Virus record (IMG/VR): IMGVR_UViG_3300042924_004713
Location: 62,001-126,000 of that record
DNA: 64,000 nt
Strand: one strand, 5' to 3'
DNA from: a virus
The notes below the pieces were generated by a model. The model saw only the letters and a list, made by a program, of their open reading frames with translations, was not told the DNA's origin and searched no databases. The position numbers and the translations under genes were made by a program. Every line of letters starts with the position of its first letter. Position 1 is the first letter of the stretch. Shown here piece by piece: positions 11,324-19,925 of the stretch.

Positions 11324-12857
11324 ACGAACCATTGTGATAGCCAGCTTGCCCTATCAAACTCCGGGATGGCCTGCCACGGCTCCTGCGTTGCTCAGTGCCT
11401 GTCTCAACAAAGCAGGAATCAGTGCAGTGCCAGTGGACCTGGCAGCTGAATTTGTGGCTGACTTTGTGGACAAATGCTACTGGCCAGAACTACTGTTCTA
11501 TATTAGTCAGGGTCCTAATCCAGATCGCAAACTGCCAAGACGTGTGTTTATTGATATACTAAAATGGAATAGACGCAAACTCTTGCAGATCAAACGCGAC
11601 TATGATCCAGACATCATGGGTTTGAGTGTGTTCAGTGTGATGAGTGAAACCTATCTTACCTTGATGTGCTACAGTATTAGAAGGTGGTTGCCGGGCGTAA
11701 AAATACTAGCAGGTGGTCGAGGTCTAGAAATTCTCACACAGGGAGAATACACCGGTGATACACATGCCACTGGCAGCAGAGCACGTTGGCTTGTTGAACA
11801 AGGCATGATTGACTGTGCTGTTACTGGAGATGCAGAAAGCTTTATAATCGACGTAATCAAACAAGACTTATATGGAGTTGTAGATTCACCGCCGCAGACA
11901 TCTGCTGATTTAAATCAGGTTCCTATACCAGACTGGGACAATTATGATTTTGATCTATATCAAAGATTTAATCCATCAGATCGTTATCTACTGATCACAG
12001 ACAGCAAAGGTTGTGTGCGTCGATGCACATTCTGTGATGTTGAGCATCTATGGCCCCGGTATATTTTTAAAGATGGCGAGCTCTTGGCAAAAGAAATGAT
12101 TGAAAGTTATCATCGCACTGGTATTGACTTTTTTAGATTCAGTGGTAACTTGATAAACGGTAGTATACCAAACTATCGCAAAATGAATCAGTATCTAGCT
12201 GATCACTTGCCTCGTACTCTACGCTACAGTGGTTACGCTATATTTCGTGGCAGAGAAAATCAGCCACCTAAAGATTTTGAACTAGCAGGACGTGCAGGTT
12301 GCCTTGAATGGATCATTGGTGTTGAAAGTGGCAGTGAACGCATACGATATGACATGCGCAAGAAGTTCAGTAACGCAGACATAGACTACACTGCCAATCA
12401 ACTACACGACAATGGTATCAACCAGGTATGGTTATTCATGGCTGGCTACCCCATGGAAACCGAAGAAGACTTTGAACAAACGCTTAACCTACTGCGCAAA
12501 TATCGCCATTGGGCCCGAGATGGTAGTTTGCGTGTGGCAATTTCATCGCCATTTACGCTGGGTGATCAAGTGCCATTGACCAATGATGACCGACTACGCA
12601 ACTACTATCACTTTGAACGTGAGCAAGTGGTCAAAGGTTGGAGTCATATTTTTTGGCACACACCAACCAATCCAGACAACACATATGAAACACGTTTTCA
12701 CCGTTATAGAAGATTTCTAGAACTGCAACAGGAACTGGGTTTTGGAGACCGTGACGGGCAAGAAGCAGATCGTATGTTAAGAGAACAGCAGGAAGTATAT
12801 GAACAATATCTTGAAGCCAAAAAATCTAAAAAAACTTTCGCTATACGCAAGATCTAA
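11310..12857 (+). CDS. Radical SAM protein with cobalamin-binding-like N-terminal domain
   Basis: A 515-residue protein. Residues 6-190 have the Rossmann-like layout of B12-binding domains (VIASLPYQTPGW; DIMGLSVFSVMSETY; VKILAGGRGLE), without an obvious DxHxxG base-off motif. The cluster motif CVRRCTFC (C235, C239, C242) binds the [4Fe-4S] cluster that cleaves SAM, and WIIGVESGSERIR later matches the SAM-binding region of class B radical SAM methylases and BchE-like enzymes. Such enzymes methylate or rearrange unactivated carbons. The overlap with the upstream methyltransferase suggests one pathway. Product unknown. Confidence 0.82.
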   Translation: MSSNKRTIVIASLPYQTPGWPATAPALLSACLNKAGISAVPVDLAAEFVADFVDKCYWPELLFYISQGPNPDRKLPRRVFIDILKWNRRKLLQIKRDYDPDIMGLSVFSVMSETYLTLMCYSIRRWLPGVKILAGGRGLEILTQGEYTGDTHATGSRARWLVEQGMIDCAVTGDAESFIIDVIKQDLYGVVDSPPQTSADLNQVPIPDWDNYDFDLYQRFNPSDRYLLITDSKGCVRRCTFCDVEHLWPRYIFKDGELLAKEMIESYHRTGIDFFRFSGNLINGSIPNYRKMNQYLADHLPRTLRYSGYAIFRGRENQPPKDFELAGRAGCLEWIIGVESGSERIRYDMRKKFSNADIDYTANQLHDNGINQVWLFMAGYPMETEEDFEQTLNLLRKYRHWARDGSLRVAISSPFTLGDQVPLTNDDRLRNYYHFEREQVVKGWSHIFWHTPTNPDNTYETRFHRYRRFLELQQELGFGDRDGQEADRMLREQQEVYEQYLEAKKSKKTFAIRKI

Positions 12858-13215
12858 AGGCAATCCAGATGCTATTCAATGGCGAGTGCTGGGAGATCCC
12901 ATGCTTTCAGTTGTGATTGAACCCGGCCTAACAAGATTTGACTTTGAACACAATACCCAATCAATATCTAGCATAGGCATAGAAGTCATAGAAAGAACAG
13001 ACACAGAAAGCGCAGTCGTAGTTGAACTGATAGAACTGGGAGGAGAACCACTTAGAGATCTAGATCACTTTTGTGTATACCGATTACGCAAGGGTGGCAT
13101 CAAACGCAGTTATGGGTATCTTGACGAGCCCGGAGTGTGCATGTTCAAAATAAGATTTGACAGTGTTGCACACAACTTTTTGCTGTACAGCATGCAGGAT
13201 GTCAAGTATCAATGA
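12799..13215 (+). CDS. Hypothetical protein
   Basis: A 138-residue protein overlapping the radical SAM gene by 59 bases; AGGAAG lies just upstream of ATG 12799. Mostly beta by appearance (SAVVVELIELGG, HFCVYRLRKGG). The basic N-terminus (KPKNLKKLSLYARSKG) may partly reflect the overlap. No recognised family; probably part of the same operon. Confidence 0.55.
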   Translation: MNNILKPKNLKKLSLYARSKGNPDAIQWRVLGDPMLSVVIEPGLTRFDFEHNTQSISSIGIEVIERTDTESAVVVELIELGGEPLRDLDHFCVYRLRKGGIKRSYGYLDEPGVCMFKIRFDSVAHNFLLYSMQDVKYQ

Positions 13216-13256
13216 TAGATTTTACTTAAATACACAGCAGTTTACAGGAACAACAT

Positions 13257-13484
13257 ATGAACATGGATCAAGCGGCCTTTTTTCTGGCCTCGAGTATATT
13301 AATTTCAATTACCTCTATTGTGCTTGCAGGGGCTATATTGATAATCAACAACCTAGTTGCAAAATATTGGAAATCATGGGGATGGAAAATAGTCCCATTT
13401 GACGACACAAATGTGCGTTATATAACCAAAGAAGACGCTGAAAAAGTTCGTGCGGCAAAAGAGCAAGAAGCCAAGGCAAAATAA
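13257..13484 (+). CDS. Small membrane protein with coiled cytoplasmic tail
   Basis: A 75-residue protein with CAGGAACAAC before ATG. Residues 6-34 are hydrophobic (FFLASSILISITSIVLAGAIL), followed by a Trp-rich segment (YWKSWGWKIV) and a charged, alanine-rich helical tail. It could be a membrane anchor. No family recognised. It ends four bases before the hydrolase gene. Confidence 0.6.
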   Translation: MNMDQAAFFLASSILISITSIVLAGAILIINNLVAKYWKSWGWKIVPFDDTNVRYITKEDAEKVRAAKEQEAKAK

Positions 13485-13487
13485 TGT

Positions 13488-14072
13488 ATGATCGTCTATA
13501 TACACGGGGCTAGTGCCACTGCTGAAAGCTTCACACATATCAGACAGTTTGTAAGAGATCAATTCGAAGAACCAGACATCATGCTGGAATATCGAAGTGA
13601 AGATGGGTTTGATCATAACTTACAGACCATGATGGGCACACTTGATGATGCTGAAAGACTGTTTTTTGTCAGTCATAGCCTTGGTGGTATCTACAGCTTG
13701 TATCTGGCTGATCATTATCGCGAGACCACTCGCGGTGGCGTGAGTCTAAGCACACCTTATGGTGGTAGCGAGCAAGCTGACTTTGCCAAGTATTTTTTGC
13801 CTTTCAGTAGACTTATGAAAGACATTGGAACAATGAGTGCACCAATGATGGATAGCCAAAAAATCGCAGCGCCTCCAAATTGGACTCAAATTGTTACTAC
13901 CAAAGGACAAAGTCCTTGGATCAAAGAGCCCAATGATGGTGTTGTGACTATCAAGAGCATGCGCAGTAGACAGGACTTTGAACTTATTGAGATGCCTCTT
14001 AATCACTACGAAGTGGTGTTGAGTAACCAAGTGGTCAACATCATACTTGACAAGATTGGTCAATCATTGTAA
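13488..14072 (+). CDS. Alpha/beta hydrolase (lipase/esterase-like)
   Basis: A 194-residue protein beginning MIVYIHGAS, the oxyanion-loop motif. The nucleophile elbow is VSHSLGG near residues 61-67; likely acid and base are the aspartate in NDGVVT (about 151) and histidine in NHYEV (about 173), in the usual order. The small size and lack of a signal peptide suggest a cytoplasmic esterase or thioesterase-like activity. It is closely spaced after the membrane protein gene. Substrate unknown. Confidence 0.75.
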   Translation: MIVYIHGASATAESFTHIRQFVRDQFEEPDIMLEYRSEDGFDHNLQTMMGTLDDAERLFFVSHSLGGIYSLYLADHYRETTRGGVSLSTPYGGSEQADFAKYFLPFSRLMKDIGTMSAPMMDSQKIAAPPNWTQIVTTKGQSPWIKEPNDGVVTIKSMRSRQDFELIEMPLNHYEVVLSNQVVNIILDKIGQSL

Positions 14073-14084
14073 AGTGTATTAAAT

Positions 14085-14234
14085 ATGATAGTCTGTGTAT
14101 GTAGAAATATCCGTGAATCAGATTTTCAAACCAAAGAAGAATTGGTTAAACGCATCATGGAATTGGATCACAACTGTGGACAGTGTCAGCAATACTGCGA
14201 ACAGCTAAAAGAATTGTTGTATGAAGCAAACTGA
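14085..14234 (+). CDS. Bfd-like [2Fe-2S] ferredoxin
   Basis: A 49-residue protein, MIVCVCRNI... then NCGQCQQYC. The CxC near the N-terminus (C4, C6) and the C31-x2-C34 pair match the four cysteine ligands of bacterioferritin-associated ferredoxin (Bfd) and related [2Fe-2S] domains; length and helical content also fit. Bfd reduces bacterioferritin to release stored iron, so a phage copy could free iron or donate electrons, for instance to iron-sulfur enzymes; that link is inference. Its stop lies at the 5' edge of the tmRNA acceptor piece. Confidence 0.72.
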   Translation: MIVCVCRNIRESDFQTKEELVKRIMELDHNCGQCQQYCEQLKELLYEAN

Positions 14235-14276
14235 AAAGGGTTCTGGACGCGGGTTCGACTCCCGCCTGGTCCACCA
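14235..14276 (+). ncRNA. ssrA: Permuted tmRNA, acceptor piece (3' part of the molecule, encoded first)
   Basis: GGACGCGGGTTCGACTCCCG followed by CCTGGTCCACCA is nearly the same as the 3' end of E. coli tmRNA: a T arm GCGGG-TTCGACT-CCCGC, acceptor strand CTGGTCC and encoded CCA. The matching 5' strand GGGCCAG is 118 bases downstream at 14394-14400 (seven pairs, one G-U). Upstream GGTTCTG (14239-14245) pairs with CAGGGTC (14413-14419) to make helix P2. Order acceptor piece, spacer, coding piece is that of circularly permuted two-piece tmRNA. Confidence 0.88.
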
Positions 14277-14288
14277 TAAGGAGATTGT

Positions 14289-14474
14289 ATGCCAGTAGAC
14301 ATGTACTACTATACCGAAAGCGAATGGAACAGATTGGGCTGCGGCCCACTGCCTCCAGAACGCAACATACTTAATCGTCAGTCTCTTTATGATGGGCCAG
14401 ACATGGTTTCGACAGGGTCAAGAGTAGGCAAGCAGACAACACGAGAGTCGACTGACGTAATCAGCGAAACATAG
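14289..14474 (+). CDS. Small ORF overlapping the tmRNA intervening segment
   Basis: A 61-codon ORF from ATG 14289, with AAGGAG directly after the acceptor-piece CCA. Codons 1-35 lie in the 117-base segment that permuted tmRNAs normally discard (MPVDMYYYTESEWNRLG then CGPLPPERN); the rest runs into the tmRNA coding piece and is probably meaningless as protein. Either a real gene hitchhikes in the spacer or the ribosome binding site is a coincidence. Confidence 0.35.
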   Translation: MPVDMYYYTESEWNRLGCGPLPPERNILNRQSLYDGPDMVSTGSRVGKQTTRESTDVISET

Positions 14475-14557
14475 TAACTGCAAACGCAGCTAACGACGAG
14501 GTATTCGCTCTCGCAGCGTAACCTCCGGGGCAGTTATGCCTTGTAACCCAAAATAGC
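14394..14557 (+). ncRNA. ssrA: Permuted tmRNA, coding piece with tag reading frame
   Basis: It starts GGGCCAG-ACATGGTTTCGACAGGG, like the tRNA-like 5' end of tmRNA. After ATAGTAACT the resume codon GCA (14480) opens the tag frame ANAANDEVFALAA, stopping at TAA (14519-14521). The tag ends ALAA, the signal recognised by ClpXP-type proteases, and ANDE matches the E. coli tag. Together with SmpB, tmRNA frees stalled ribosomes and marks the unfinished protein. A hairpin terminator follows. Confidence 0.9.
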
Positions 14558-14558
14558 A

Positions 14559-14580
14559 AGCCCGCTTCGGCGGGCTTTTT
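14559..14580 (+). terminator. Terminator after the tmRNA
   Basis: AGCCCGC-TTCG-GCGGGCT (14559-14576; loop 14566-14569) followed by T residues, the same hairpin as behind pqqA. Confidence 0.88.
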
Positions 14581-14597
14581 CATGAATAAATATCAGT

Positions 14598-14798
14598 ATG
14601 TGGATATTGATCATCAGCATGTATTTGGCACAACCTTTGGGACAGACCCAAAGCAAAGGCATTATTCAAGCACCACAACCTGACTATGAAAGCTGTATAC
14701 GTGAACGTGACCGTATAAGAGCCACTTGGTATACAGAGGGATACAAGGTTAGCCCTCGCTGCGTCTACGTCAAACACTATAACTCCCGCGGCATGTAA
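14598..14798 (+). CDS. Small exported protein
   Basis: A 66-residue protein from ATG 14598. The N-terminus WILIISMYLAQPLG is hydrophobic and may be a signal or anchor. The rest is polar with two cysteines (YESC, PRC). Upstream GAATAAATA resembles the late promoter box; no good ribosome binding site. No family recognised. Confidence 0.5.
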   Translation: MWILIISMYLAQPLGQTQSKGIIQAPQPDYESCIRERDRIRATWYTEGYKVSPRCVYVKHYNSRGM

Positions 14799-14821
14799 TT
14801 TAATTTCTCCAAACTGCCATT

Positions 14822-14850
14822 TTGTAACACAGTTGTAATACCATTGTGTT
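14822..14850 (+). promoter_or_regulatory. Pho-box-like triple repeat upstream of pstS
   Basis: TTGTAAC-acag-TTGTAAT-acca-TTGTGTT: three 7-base direct repeats with 4-base spacers, so an 11-base period, as in PhoB boxes (consensus CTGTCAT). A -10-like TATTCT follows at 14855-14860, 32 bases before ATG 14892. This arrangement would let host PhoB turn on the two phosphate genes during starvation. Confidence 0.6.
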
Positions 14851-14891
14851 TAAATATTCTTTGTGCATTGCACACAAAATGGAGATTACAC

Positions 14892-15917
14892 ATGAAAAAA
14901 CTTTTGTACGCGGCATTGACGGTGCTGTCATTTAATGCCTGGTCTGCTGATCTAACAGGCGCAGGTGCTACTTTTCCTTATCCTATCTATGCCAAATGGG
15001 CTGAAGCATATAAAGCAGCCACAGGTATTGGTCTAAATTATCAATCAATTGGTTCTGGTGGTGGAATTCGTCAAATCAAAGCCAAGACAGTTGACTTTGG
15101 TGCTAGTGACATGCCACTAAAGCCTGAAGAATTAGACAAAGAAGGTCTAATGCAGTTTCCTGCTATAATTGGCGGAGTTGTGCCTGTTGTTAATCTAGAT
15201 GGTATCGCAGCTGGACAGTTAAAACTAACTAGTGATGTAGTAGCTAACATTCACCTAGGCAAAATTACCAAGTGGAACGACAAAGCAATCACTGATTTGA
15301 ATCCCGGTGTAAATCTACCTGCCATTAATATCACTGTAATTCATCGTGCAGATGGCTCTGGTACAACATTCGTGTGGACCAACTACCTTGGCAAGGCCAA
15401 TGCTGACTTCCAAAAGACAGTGGGCGAAGGCACAGCAGTTAAATGGCCAGTTGGTATAGGCGGCAAAGGCAACGAAGGTGTAGCAGCACAAGTACAACGT
15501 ATCAAAGGTGCCTTTGGTTATGTAGAATATGCTTATGCAAAGAAAAACAAAATTGCTCACGCACAATTGAAAAATCGCGATGGTAACTTTGTTCAACCAA
15601 GCGACGACACATTCAAAGCAGCAGCAGCCAATGCAGATTGGGCTAATGCACCAGGAATGTATCTGTTGTTGACATGGCAAACTGGTAAAGAGGCTTGGCC
15701 TGCAACAGGTGCAAGTTTTATTCTAATGCACAAGCAACAAGCTGATCCGCTTACCGGACGTGCTATTCTTAAATTCTTTGACTGGAGCTACAAGAACGGT
15801 GCAAAAATGAGCGAAGAACTAGAATATGTACACATGCCTCAATCAGTTATTAAACTGATTCAAGATAACTGGCGTAAGGATCTCAAAGGTCCTGATGGTA
15901 ACACAATCTGGAAATAA
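14892..15917 (+). CDS. pstS: Phosphate-binding protein PstS
   Basis: A 341-residue protein from ATG 14892 (GGAGATTACAC upstream). Signal peptide residues 1-18 ending FNAWSA. The mature start GAGATFPYPIYAKW, the GSGGGIRQI and DFGASDMP blocks and HRADGSGTTF are the conserved phosphate-binding segments of PstS. It captures phosphate in the periplasm for the host PstCAB transporter. A porin gene follows after nine bases and a Pho-like repeat precedes it, so it is likely induced by phosphate limitation. Phage pstS is known in cyanophages. Confidence 0.95.
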   Translation: MKKLLYAALTVLSFNAWSADLTGAGATFPYPIYAKWAEAYKAATGIGLNYQSIGSGGGIRQIKAKTVDFGASDMPLKPEELDKEGLMQFPAIIGGVVPVVNLDGIAAGQLKLTSDVVANIHLGKITKWNDKAITDLNPGVNLPAINITVIHRADGSGTTFVWTNYLGKANADFQKTVGEGTAVKWPVGIGGKGNEGVAAQVQRIKGAFGYVEYAYAKKNKIAHAQLKNRDGNFVQPSDDTFKAAAANADWANAPGMYLLLTWQTGKEAWPATGASFILMHKQQADPLTGRAILKFFDWSYKNGAKMSEELEYVHMPQSVIKLIQDNWRKDLKGPDGNTIWK

Positions 15918-15926
15918 GGATCTATT

Positions 15927-17333
15927 ATGAAGACATTTACAAAACTAGCCTTGTCAATAAGTTTGATATTCAGTGTGCCTGCATACGCAGATGAATATTT
16001 GGATACTCTAAATATTCTACGAGACAAAGGCATATTGACACAAAAGGAATATGATGCCAAGGTCAAAGCCTACGAAGACAAAGCGGAAAACAAAAAGTTT
16101 GCAGAACAGCGAATTGACAAAGATGTTAGTGACTCAGTCAAATACAGACAAGCCAGAGCCAACGACGGATCAGTCACAGAAAATGGAATCGGACTCAAAA
16201 GCAAAGATGGAAACAATACCATCCAACTTACAGGTCGATTACACATGGACTATAGACAATACTCACCAGATTACGGTGCAGGTCAAACCACGGATTCGTA
16301 TCAGGACCTAGCTGAAGTTCGTCGTGCTCGATTTGGTGTGCGTGGCCAATTCCAGAAGGATTTCAAATATGAGATCGTGGGGAATCTAGGCAATGACATA
16401 GGTGCAGCAAGTTCCAGTACCACTATGGATGTAGCCTGGGTCAACTACGCTGCTAATCCAGAGGCTCAGTTTCAATTTGGTTTATTCAAGATGCCTTTCA
16501 GCTTAGAGCAACTTACCAGCTCCAACAACATTGATATGATGGAGCGTAGTTTGATTGGTCAAACCGAAGGCGAATTCATTCCTGCCAAAGAAACAGGATT
16601 TATGTTGCATGGTGTGCCAAAGACTGGTCTTACCTATGCTGTGGCAGTAAGTCGTGGCCGTGCCAACAAAGATGCAGTGAATGACGGACTTGATTATATT
16701 GGTCGAGTGACTACTAACATTGCAGACCTGCAAGGCAGCAAGGCCTATGTAGCACACCTAGGCGCGGCATATAGCACAGGTGAGATCAAAGGTGGTGTCG
16801 CACCTGCCAGTGGTCGTACCGAAGCACGCAGTGCAAATGCCTGGTTCACTGGCCCAGCATTAGGAGGTATAACTTCAAGAACACGTCAAGGACTTGAAGC
16901 AGCGTTTGCCTATAATGCCTTGAAAGTACAAGCGGAGCAATTTAACTTCAAGTATGATCCTACCACTGGTAATGATCAAGACATTCGGGGTTATTATGTG
17001 TTGGCAGTGTATAATCTTACCGGTGAAAGCTATAACTACCGTGACGGTGTCTTTGGTTCAATCAAACCAAACAATCCAGTAGACAAAGGTGGCCGTGGTG
17101 CTTGGCAAGTGGGCGTGCGTTTAAGCGAGTTTGATGCCAGTGATATCGCTGTGGCCACAGGTAAATCAAATCGTGCAACAGCCATGACCTATGGTCTAAC
17201 CTGGTTTACCACCGAAAACCTACGCTTTATGATAAACTACGTAGACACTAAGTTTGACAGTCTAGTTGGCAGCTCAGGAAGTCGTGTAAATGGCGATCGT
17301 GCTTTGATGTTTAGAAGTCAATTCAACTTTTAA
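15927..17333 (+). CDS. Phosphate-selective porin (OprP/OprO type)
   Basis: A 468-residue protein with AAGGATC before ATG. Signal peptide residues 1-21 (ending PAYA), then a short coiled segment (DEYLDTLNILRDKGILTQKEYD) typical of OprO/P porins, then a beta-barrel beginning GRLHMDYRQY and ending in the terminal phenylalanine (MFRSQFNF), the outer-membrane assembly signal. It would form an outer-membrane channel favouring phosphate, feeding PstS. Same operon as pstS. A phage carrying the outer-membrane step together with the binding protein is noteworthy. Confidence 0.88.
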   Translation: MKTFTKLALSISLIFSVPAYADEYLDTLNILRDKGILTQKEYDAKVKAYEDKAENKKFAEQRIDKDVSDSVKYRQARANDGSVTENGIGLKSKDGNNTIQLTGRLHMDYRQYSPDYGAGQTTDSYQDLAEVRRARFGVRGQFQKDFKYEIVGNLGNDIGAASSSTTMDVAWVNYAANPEAQFQFGLFKMPFSLEQLTSSNNIDMMERSLIGQTEGEFIPAKETGFMLHGVPKTGLTYAVAVSRGRANKDAVNDGLDYIGRVTTNIADLQGSKAYVAHLGAAYSTGEIKGGVAPASGRTEARSANAWFTGPALGGITSRTRQGLEAAFAYNALKVQAEQFNFKYDPTTGNDQDIRGYYVLAVYNLTGESYNYRDGVFGSIKPNNPVDKGGRGAWQVGVRLSEFDASDIAVATGKSNRATAMTYGLTWFTTENLRFMINYVDTKFDSLVGSSGSRVNGDRALMFRSQFNF

Positions 17334-17348
17334 GTCAGCAGAATGGAG

Positions 17349-17374
17349 AAACTCCCTTTAAGGGAGTTTTTTTG
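17349..17374 (+). terminator. Terminator of the pstS-porin operon
   Basis: AAACTCCC (17349-17356) and GGGAGTTT (17362-17369) around TTTAA, followed by a T run. Confidence 0.9.
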
Positions 17375-17407
17375 TTCAAAATTCTTAACAATCTTCAATT
17401 TTTATGT

Positions 17408-17415
17408 TATAAATA
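17408..17415 (+). promoter_or_regulatory. T4 late promoter box upstream of groES
   Basis: An exact TATAAATA, 68 bases before the groES start, without a convincing -35. It suggests that the chaperonins are made late, with the virion proteins. Confidence 0.5.
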
Positions 17416-17483
17416 ACCTTTGCACAGTGCTCAGGTGAGACTGTGCATACTTTCTTGCTTAAATTTAAAGGAGAAGGCAAATC

Positions 17484-17768
17484 ATGAAATTGAAACCTCT
17501 ACATGATCGCGTGATAGTAAGAGTGCAAGACTCCGAAACACGCACCCAAAGTGGCATTGTTATTCCCGACAACGCTAAAGAAAAACCAACCACAGGCGAA
17601 GTTCTTGCTGTTGGCCCTGGTCGCTATGACAACGGTGCTTTTGTTGCTACCACAGTAACCGAAGGTGCACGTATTTTGTTTGGTCAGTTCGCTGGACAAA
17701 AAGTCAAAGTGGAGAACGAGGAATACACTATTCTTCGTGAAGAAGACATTCTTGCAATCTTAGCTTAA
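17484..17768 (+). CDS. groES: Co-chaperonin GroES
   Basis: A 94-residue protein with AAAGGAGAAGG before the [14 protein letters not shown] at the N-terminus, the mobile loop around [13 protein letters not shown] and the closing EDILAIL are typical GroES features, and the length is normal. It caps the GroEL ring. Unlike T4 gp31, which is very divergent, this is a standard bacterial-type GroES. groEL follows after 12 bases. Confidence 0.97.
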   Translation: MKLKPLHDRVIVRVQDSETRTQSGIVIPDNAKEKPTTGEVLAVGPGRYDNGAFVATTVTEGARILFGQFAGQKVKVENEEYTILREEDILAILA

Positions 17769-19403
<1,635 letters not shown>

Positions 19404-19407
19404 AACA

Positions 19408-19432
19408 AAGCCCGCCCTAGGCGGGTTTTGTT
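19408..19432 (+). terminator. Terminator after groEL
   Basis: CCCGCC-CTA-GGCGGG (19411-19425) followed by TTTTG, with flanking A and T runs that extend the stem. Confidence 0.85.
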
Positions 19433-19443
19433 TATCAGTTGAG

Positions 19444-19472
19444 TTGTGAAATCTGTGTTTTGCTGCTACAAT
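19444..19472 (+). promoter_or_regulatory. Promoter of the omega-like gene
   Basis: TTGTGA (19444-19449), 17-base spacer, TACAAT (19467-19472), 26 bases before ATG 19498. Confidence 0.55.
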
Positions 19473-19497
19473 TGATAACTATGAAATTGGAGGTCAT

Positions 19498-19755
19498 ATG
19501 CAGCACAAACACACCAGAGACGAAATCAGTCTTAGCAGCCAAGATACTGCTGCTAAAATTGGCAACCTATTTGACACTGTTTTAGTTTTAAGCCAGCGTA
19601 TTAGAGAAATCAAGTGCGGACATGCTGCCATGGTAAATCAAGGCACGTCGCCCTTGAGCACTGCTATGCATGAAATAGCCGCAGGCAAAGTCACAAGATC
19701 GTGGTTAAACCGCGAACCTCCCGAAAACAACTCCAGAAGGAAATACCACAAATGA
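19498..19755 (+). CDS. RNA polymerase omega subunit-like protein
   Basis: An 85-residue protein with TTGGAGGT before ATG. NLFDTVLVLSQRIREIKCG and then LSTAMHEIAAGKV follow the pattern of bacterial RpoZ (a phenylalanine, then LV, an R-x-R helix and a later A-x-x-EIaaGkv helix), including spacing. Omega holds the beta' subunit and affects ppGpp response and sigma choice. A phage copy could alter the host polymerase, but omega-like folds may serve other roles. It leads an operon with a small basic protein and SAH hydrolase. Confidence 0.6.
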   Translation: MQHKHTRDEISLSSQDTAAKIGNLFDTVLVLSQRIREIKCGHAAMVNQGTSPLSTAMHEIAAGKVTRSWLNREPPENNSRRKYHK

Positions 19756-19925
19756 AAGCCAACAAACATTTCAAACTCAGCAAGAGCAGTAAAATGATGG
19801 CAGCAACTATTCTAAATGCCGAGCGTCGCAATCACTTCCTACGCTCAATGGTGCAAGCAGAAATTGTCAGCAGAATGGCACCACCTAGGATGAACAAAAA
19901 TGAACGTAAGGAATCACACTCATGA
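19752..19925 (+). CDS. Small basic protein
   Basis: A 57-residue protein from ATG 19752, whose start overlaps the preceding stop as ATGA. Strongly basic ([26 protein letters not shown]), probably helical, possibly nucleic-acid binding. No family recognised. It overlaps the SAH hydrolase start by four bases. Confidence 0.55.
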   Translation: MKANKHFKLSKSSKMMAATILNAERRNHFLRSMVQAEIVSRMAPPRMNKNERKESHS

